Assembly: GCF_014145635.1 (NCBI RefSeq)
Contig: NZ_JACHTC010000007.1
Coordinates: 1-64,000 of the forward strand
DNA: 64,000 nt
Source: Myroides sp. WP-1
GTDB lineage: Bacteria > Bacteroidota > Bacteroidia > Flavobacteriales > Flavobacteriaceae
Reading direction: 5' to 3'
Shown here: positions 60,519 to 64,000 of the stretch, piece by piece
How the letters are laid out: the number at the start of each line of letters is the position of its first letter
How positions within the stretch are numbered: the first letter of the stretch is position 1
Notes under the pieces: generated by a model
The model's database searches: none
Told to the model about the DNA's origin: nothing
Seen by the model: only the letters and a program-made list of their open reading frames with translations
Program-made: the position numbers and the translations under genes

Positions 60519-61781
60519 ATGGAAAATGCATTAAAAGGGAAGAAGCTATTGATTATCGGTCAAGTATGGCCAGAATCGAGATCATCTGCAGCGGGAAAGC
60601 GCATGTTACAGCTATTGGATGTATTTTGCCAATGGGAGATGGAGCTGTATTTTGGCTCTACCGCTCAAAAATCGCCGTATAGTGACGACCTATCTTCTTG
60701 GAATATAAAAGAAGTGGACTTATACCTCAATGACGAGCGCACAGACCACATTTTAGCTGATTTGCAGCCCGATTGGGTGATGTACGATCGATTTATGATT
60801 GAAGAGCAATTCGGTTGGCGTATCACCGAGCAATGTCCTCAAACCAAAACGATACTCGACACAGAAGATTTACACTTTTTGCGCTATGCTCGTCAGGAAC
60901 ATCTAAAAAAAGGAGAAGGCGTACTGGAAGATTATCTCTATAGCGACCGAACAAAAAGAGAATTGGCAAGTATTATGCGTTGTGATTTGACCTTGCTGAT
61001 TTCACAAGTAGAATCCGACCTTTTGACACAGCGCTTTCGTATAGCGGAAGAATTGCTGTTTGTTCTTCCCTTCTTGGAAGCGGAAATAACAGGAGAAGAA
61101 CAAGCTAATTGGTTGCCTTTTGAAGAGAGAGAAGGATTTGTTTTTATTGGCAACTTTATTCACGAACCCAATTGGCAAACCGTTTTGCGTTTGAAAACGG
61201 AAATATGGCCACAGTTGAGAAAAGCCTTACCTCAAGTGAATATGCATATCTATGGGGCATATCCTTCGGCAAAAGTTATGCAATTGCACAATCCCAAAGA
61301 GCGTTTTCTCGTACACGGTAGAGCAGAGGATGCCTTAGCTGTTGTAGGAAAGTCGAGAGTGATGCTTGCTCCCCTTGCTTTTGGCGCAGGAATAAAAGGC
61401 AAGTTTATCGATGGTATGCGCGTGGGAACGCCCAACGTAACCACTACTATCGGAATGGAAGCCATGGCAACAGAAGAAGAGTGGAACGGATATAAGGCAG
61501 ATGAGGTAGAGCTGTTTGTTGAAAAAGCGGTAGCACTCTATCAACAACAAGAGTTATGGCAAGAAAAACAACAAAAAGGAATTGCCTTGGTGCAAAAAAG
61601 ATACAGCAAGTCAGCGTATACCGAGCTTTTTAAAGCGCGAATGTTGCAGTTAGATCAAGAGATAGCAGCACATCGAAAGGCTCATTTTTTACTCGAAGTG
61701 TTTAAATATCATACGGCTCAAAGTACGAAGTACATGGGACTGTGGATAGAGGAAAAAAACAAGCATAAAAAAAGCGAGTAA
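60519..61781 (+). CDS. Glycosyltransferase, GT4-like
   Basis: A 420-residue GT-B glycosyltransferase. The N-terminal domain starts with LLIIGQVWPESRSSAAGKRML; the C-terminal domain includes FVFIGNFIHEPNWQTVL, MHIYGAYPS, FLVHGRAED and APLAFGAGIKGKFIDGM, where the last resembles the nucleotide-sugar site of GT4 enzymes. The donor and acceptor are unknown. A TATTTTTG box at 60507-60514 lies so close to the ATG that the mRNA would be leaderless. The terminator overlaps the stop codon. Confidence 0.85.
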   Translation: MENALKGKKLLIIGQVWPESRSSAAGKRMLQLLDVFCQWEMELYFGSTAQKSPYSDDLSSWNIKEVDLYLNDERTDHILADLQPDWVMYDRFMIEEQFGWRITEQCPQTKTILDTEDLHFLRYARQEHLKKGEGVLEDYLYSDRTKRELASIMRCDLTLLISQVESDLLTQRFRIAEELLFVLPFLEAEITGEEQANWLPFEEREGFVFIGNFIHEPNWQTVLRLKTEIWPQLRKALPQVNMHIYGAYPSAKVMQLHNPKERFLVHGRAEDALAVVGKSRVMLAPLAFGAGIKGKFIDGMRVGTPNVTTTIGMEAMATEEEWNGYKADEVELFVEKAVALYQQQELWQEKQQKGIALVQKRYSKSAYTELFKARMLQLDQEIAAHRKAHFLLEVFKYHTAQSTKYMGLWIEEKNKHKKSE

Positions 61782-61803
61782 CCCAATGGTACTCGCTTTT
61801 TGT
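61769..61803 (+). terminator. Terminator overlapping glycosyltransferase stop
   Basis: An 11-bp stem (AAAAGCGAGTA / TACTCGCTTTT) with a 9-nt loop contains the stop codon at 61779-61781. Confidence 0.85.
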
Positions 61804-61868
61804 ATAAGAATTCCTCTTGACTTTCTCTAATTTTCACTTCAATCAAAAAAGTCAAGATGAGTTCTAAA

Positions 61869-63257
61869 TTATTTTGCTAATTCCATGTAGTATTTGTAGA
61901 ACAACGGAATCGTTTCAATACCTTTTAAGTAGTTGAATACCCCAAAGTGTTCATTTGGAGAGTGGATCGCATCAGAATCTAATCCGAATCCCATCATAAT
62001 AGATTTAGAACCCAACTCTTCTTCAAATAGAGCAACAATTGGAATACTTCCTCCCGAGCGAACTGGAATTGGTGTTACACCAAATGTATCTTCATACGCT
62101 TTAGCTGCTGCTTGGTATCCGATTGAATCAATTGGCGTTACATATCCTTGTCCTCCATGATGAGGTTTTACTTCTACTTTTACACCTGCTGGAGCAATGC
62201 TCTCGAAGTGTTTTTTGAATAGGTCTGTAATTTCTTCCCAATCTTGGTTCGGAACTAAACGCATTGAGATTTTAGCGAAAGCTTTACTTGCGATAACGGT
62301 TTTAGCACCTTCTCCTGTATAACCACCCCAAATTCCGTTTACATCTAAAGTAGGACGAATTGAGTTGCGCTCGTTTGTTGTATAACCAGCCTCACCATAC
62401 ACTTCCTCAATGTCTAATGCTTTTTTGTACTCGTCTAATGAGAATGGACGTTTAGCCATTTCATCGCGCTCTTCACGTGACAATTCCTCTACTTTGTCAT
62501 AGAACCCTGGAATTGTAATATGATTGTTTTCATCGTGTAGAGAAGCAATCATTTTCGTCAATACGTTGATTGGGTTAGCAACCGCTCCACCGTATAACCC
62601 AGAGTGTAAATCTCTATTAGGTCCTGTTACTTCAACTTCAACATAGCTTAATCCTCTTAATCCTGTTGTGATTGACGGTTGTTGATTAGAAATCATTCCC
62701 GTATCAGAAATAAGAATCACGTCGTTTTTCAATTTGTCGTGGTTTCTTTTTACAAACCAACCTAAACTTACAGATCCAACTTCTTCTTCTCCTTCGATCA
62801 TGAATTTCACGTTACAAGGCAAAGTATTCGTTGCAATCATATATTCAACCGCTTTCACGTGCATGAACATTTGTCCTTTGTCATCACATGCACCACGAGC
62901 GAAGATCGCTCCTTCTGGGTGAATTGGCGTCGTTTTAATTACAGGTTCAAACGGTGGAGATGTCCAAAGTTCAATTGGATCTGCTGGTTGTACGTCGTAA
63001 TGACCGTAAACCAATACCGTTGGAAGGGCAGGATCGATGATTTTTTCTCCATATACGATAGGATATCCCGGAGTTTCGCACAATTCTACATTGTCGCAAC
63101 CTGCTTTTATTAAATTTTCTTTTACTGCTTCTGCCGTGTTTATTACGTCTTGTGAGTACGCACTATCTGCACTAACAGAGGGTTTTTTAAGTAGTTCAAT
63201 TAGCTCATCTAGAAGACGTTGCTTGTTTTCTTGAACAAATTGTTTTGAATCTTTCAT
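61869..63257 (-). CDS. M20 family dipeptidase
   Basis: A 462-residue zinc dipeptidase of the M20/CNDP type from the ATG at 63257; the upstream ATG at 63296 overlaps a -7 box. Metal ligands are H86 and D88 (VYGHYDVQPADP), D125/D126 (RGACDDKGQ) and E157/E158 (EGEEEVGS). The lid/dimerisation domain spans about residues 190-350 (LHSGLYGG). It hydrolyses dipeptides in the cytoplasm. A TATGTTTG box lies at 63297-63290. Confidence 0.93.
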   Translation of the reverse strand: MKDSKQFVQENKQRLLDELIELLKKPSVSADSAYSQDVINTAEAVKENLIKAGCDNVELCETPGYPIVYGEKIIDPALPTVLVYGHYDVQPADPIELWTSPPFEPVIKTTPIHPEGAIFARGACDDKGQMFMHVKAVEYMIATNTLPCNVKFMIEGEEEVGSVSLGWFVKRNHDKLKNDVILISDTGMISNQQPSITTGLRGLSYVEVEVTGPNRDLHSGLYGGAVANPINVLTKMIASLHDENNHITIPGFYDKVEELSREERDEMAKRPFSLDEYKKALDIEEVYGEAGYTTNERNSIRPTLDVNGIWGGYTGEGAKTVIASKAFAKISMRLVPNQDWEEITDLFKKHFESIAPAGVKVEVKPHHGGQGYVTPIDSIGYQAAAKAYEDTFGVTPIPVRSGGSIPIVALFEEELGSKSIMMGFGLDSDAIHSPNEHFGVFNYLKGIETIPLFYKYYMELAK

Positions 63258-63322
63258 AGTATGTATCGATACAGTTATATTATTCCTTACAAACATAAGA
63301 ATAAAAAAAAATTATTTTTTTC

Positions 63323-63352
63323 TTGCGCATTAAAAAACAGGTTGTATATTTG
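63323..63352 (+). promoter_or_regulatory. Promoter of tRNA-Leu
   Basis: TTG (63323-63325), 19 bp and TATATTTG (63345-63352) match the consensus. Confidence 0.8.
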
Positions 63353-63405
63353 CAACGTCTTAAAAGAACAACAGTACACAAGTGTACGACAGTTCTAAGC
63401 CACCT

Positions 63406-63487
63406 GCGGGTGTGGTGAAATTGGTAGACACGCCAGACTTAGGATCTGGTGCCGCAAGGTGTGTAGGTTCGAGTCCTATCACCCGCA
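63406..63487 (+). tRNA. tRNA-Leu (anticodon TAG)
   Basis: An 82-nt class II tRNA. The acceptor GCGGGTG pairs with CACCCGC, the D-arm contains GGTAGACAC, the anticodon loop is ACTTAGGAT giving TAG, and the T-arm is AGGTTCGAGTCCT. CCA is not encoded. Confidence 0.97.
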
Positions 63488-63490
63488 CTA

Positions 63491-63519
63491 AAGCCTCTTC
63501 GAAAGAAGAGGCTTTTTTT
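63491..63519 (+). terminator. Terminator of tRNA-Leu
   Basis: A 10-bp perfect stem (63491-63500 / 63505-63514) with a GAAA loop is followed by T residues. Confidence 0.92.
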
Positions 63520-63554
63520 ATGTCTTGAATCTAATCTTTCTTTACAAAATAGTA

Positions 63555-64000
63555 TTAATCTAAAAATTCTACTTGCCCTGTTTCCATTTGGTATTCGGCA
63601 CCTATAATTTTGATCTCTCCTTTGTGTTCCATTTCTTTTAAAATAGGACTGTTTTTTCGAATATCTTCTAGGGTATGTTTAATATTAGCCTGAGTTACCG
63701 CTTTCATGTATGCGGGATTGTCGTAACTCTTTTGTCCTTTAAAATCTTTTACTTGCTCGATTGCTGGTGCTATTTTGTTTAGCAAAGGCGTTATATTTCC
63801 CAATTCAACTTTTTGTATCGCCGATTTAATTGCACCACAGTGCTCGTGTCCCAAGACGATAATTAGATGAGCTCCCGCAACTTTACAGGCGTATTCCAAA
63901 CTCCCTAAAATATCTTCGTTGCATATAGTACCCGCAACACGGACAACAAATAAATCGCCAATGCCAGAATGAAAAACATCTTCCACAGGAACGCGTGAAT
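63555..64000 (-). CDS. Beta-carbonic anhydrase (5' end beyond the window)
   Basis: The visible C-terminal 148 residues continue through the window edge; the GTG at 63986 is internal because SRVPV is encoded just upstream, matching the CxDSRVP zinc motif. The second zinc motif is GHEHCGA, in which H and C bind zinc. VVRVAGTI and LGSLEYAC are typical of the beta class. It converts CO2 to bicarbonate. The N-terminal part, including the first zinc Cys, is not seen. Confidence 0.93.
   Translation of the reverse strand, partial: SRVPVEDVFHSGIGDLFVVRVAGTICNEDILGSLEYACKVAGAHLIIVLGHEHCGAIKSAIQKVELGNITPLLNKIAPAIEQVKDFKGQKSYDNPAYMKAVTQANIKHTLEDIRKNSPILKEMEHKGEIKIIGAEYQMETGQVEFLD

Noticed and set aside
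63263..63272. GTATCGATAC palindrome before the M20 dipeptidase start
   Set aside because: A 10-bp palindrome in an AT-rich leader can easily arise by chance, and it lies downstream of the putative promoter without other support.

Overview
The window looks like a stretch of core chromosome from a low-GC member of the Flavobacteriaceae (Bacteroidota), probably Myroides or a close relative. The genus is a guess from general similarity. The phylum is well supported by several features: promoters match the Bacteroidota pattern TTG-N19/20-TAnnTTTG, genes mostly lack Shine-Dalgarno sequences, lipoboxes are followed by SSDD/KEN-type residues, and the gene families are typical (DUF3109, DUF4625, DUF4465, PCMD, DUF6252, and a Pol III alpha fused to an exonuclease).

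Layout. 1-800: end of a possible integrated element beside tRNA-Ser(GGA), with a 19-bp copy of the tRNA 3' end. 889-4958: asparaginase, acyltransferase, TatD nuclease, a retropepsin-like protein and DUF3109. 5312-11831: small membrane proteins, a one-domain flavoprotein, a probable operon (Omp85-like protein, phosphoethanolamine transferase, PCMD protein) and an amino-acid transporter. 12361-16082: a metal-uptake locus, probably zinc (two small secreted proteins, a TonB receptor, a His-tailed DUF4625 lipoprotein). 16195-27068: mixed housekeeping genes (prolyl oligopeptidase, two SDRs, Dps, MtgA, glutaryl-CoA dehydrogenase, a thioredoxin-fold protein). 27197-32078: methionine/threonine operon metY-metX-thrA, preceded by a Met-rich leader ORF and an intrinsic terminator. 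32199-35529: TrmN6, a membrane protein/XRE pair, and a P-loop kinase whose upstream region holds two unrelated tandem-repeat arrays. 35853-43802: rimM-rpsP, a lipoprotein, dnaE, a MepB-like protein and thioredoxin. 43803-50376: two tRNA-Asp genes, then a cobalamin riboswitch driving a B12-uptake operon (BtuB-like receptor, BtuG-like propeller lipoprotein, surface lipoprotein, DUF4465 lipoprotein). 50523-56257: EamA exporter, DUF456, flippase-like protein, ruvC-hemW-cyclase-mmcQ/yjbR. 56327-59127: BlaI/M56 signalling operon with candidate operators. 59269-64000: helical protein, MiaE, glycosyltransferase, M20 dipeptidase, tRNA-Leu, and a carbonic anhydrase cut by the window edge.

The strongest regulatory finding is the 29-codon ORF at 31989-32078 (minus strand). 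Seven of its codons are Met, and it is followed 29 nt later by a terminator and then metY. This reads as a ribosome-mediated methionine attenuator; I see no SAM riboswitch there. Other regulatory candidates are a 19-bp palindrome over the -33 region of the BlaI operon, palindromes over the -33 boxes of the glutaryl-CoA dehydrogenase and SDR genes, and a 22-unit octanucleotide array 18 bp before a kinase start codon.
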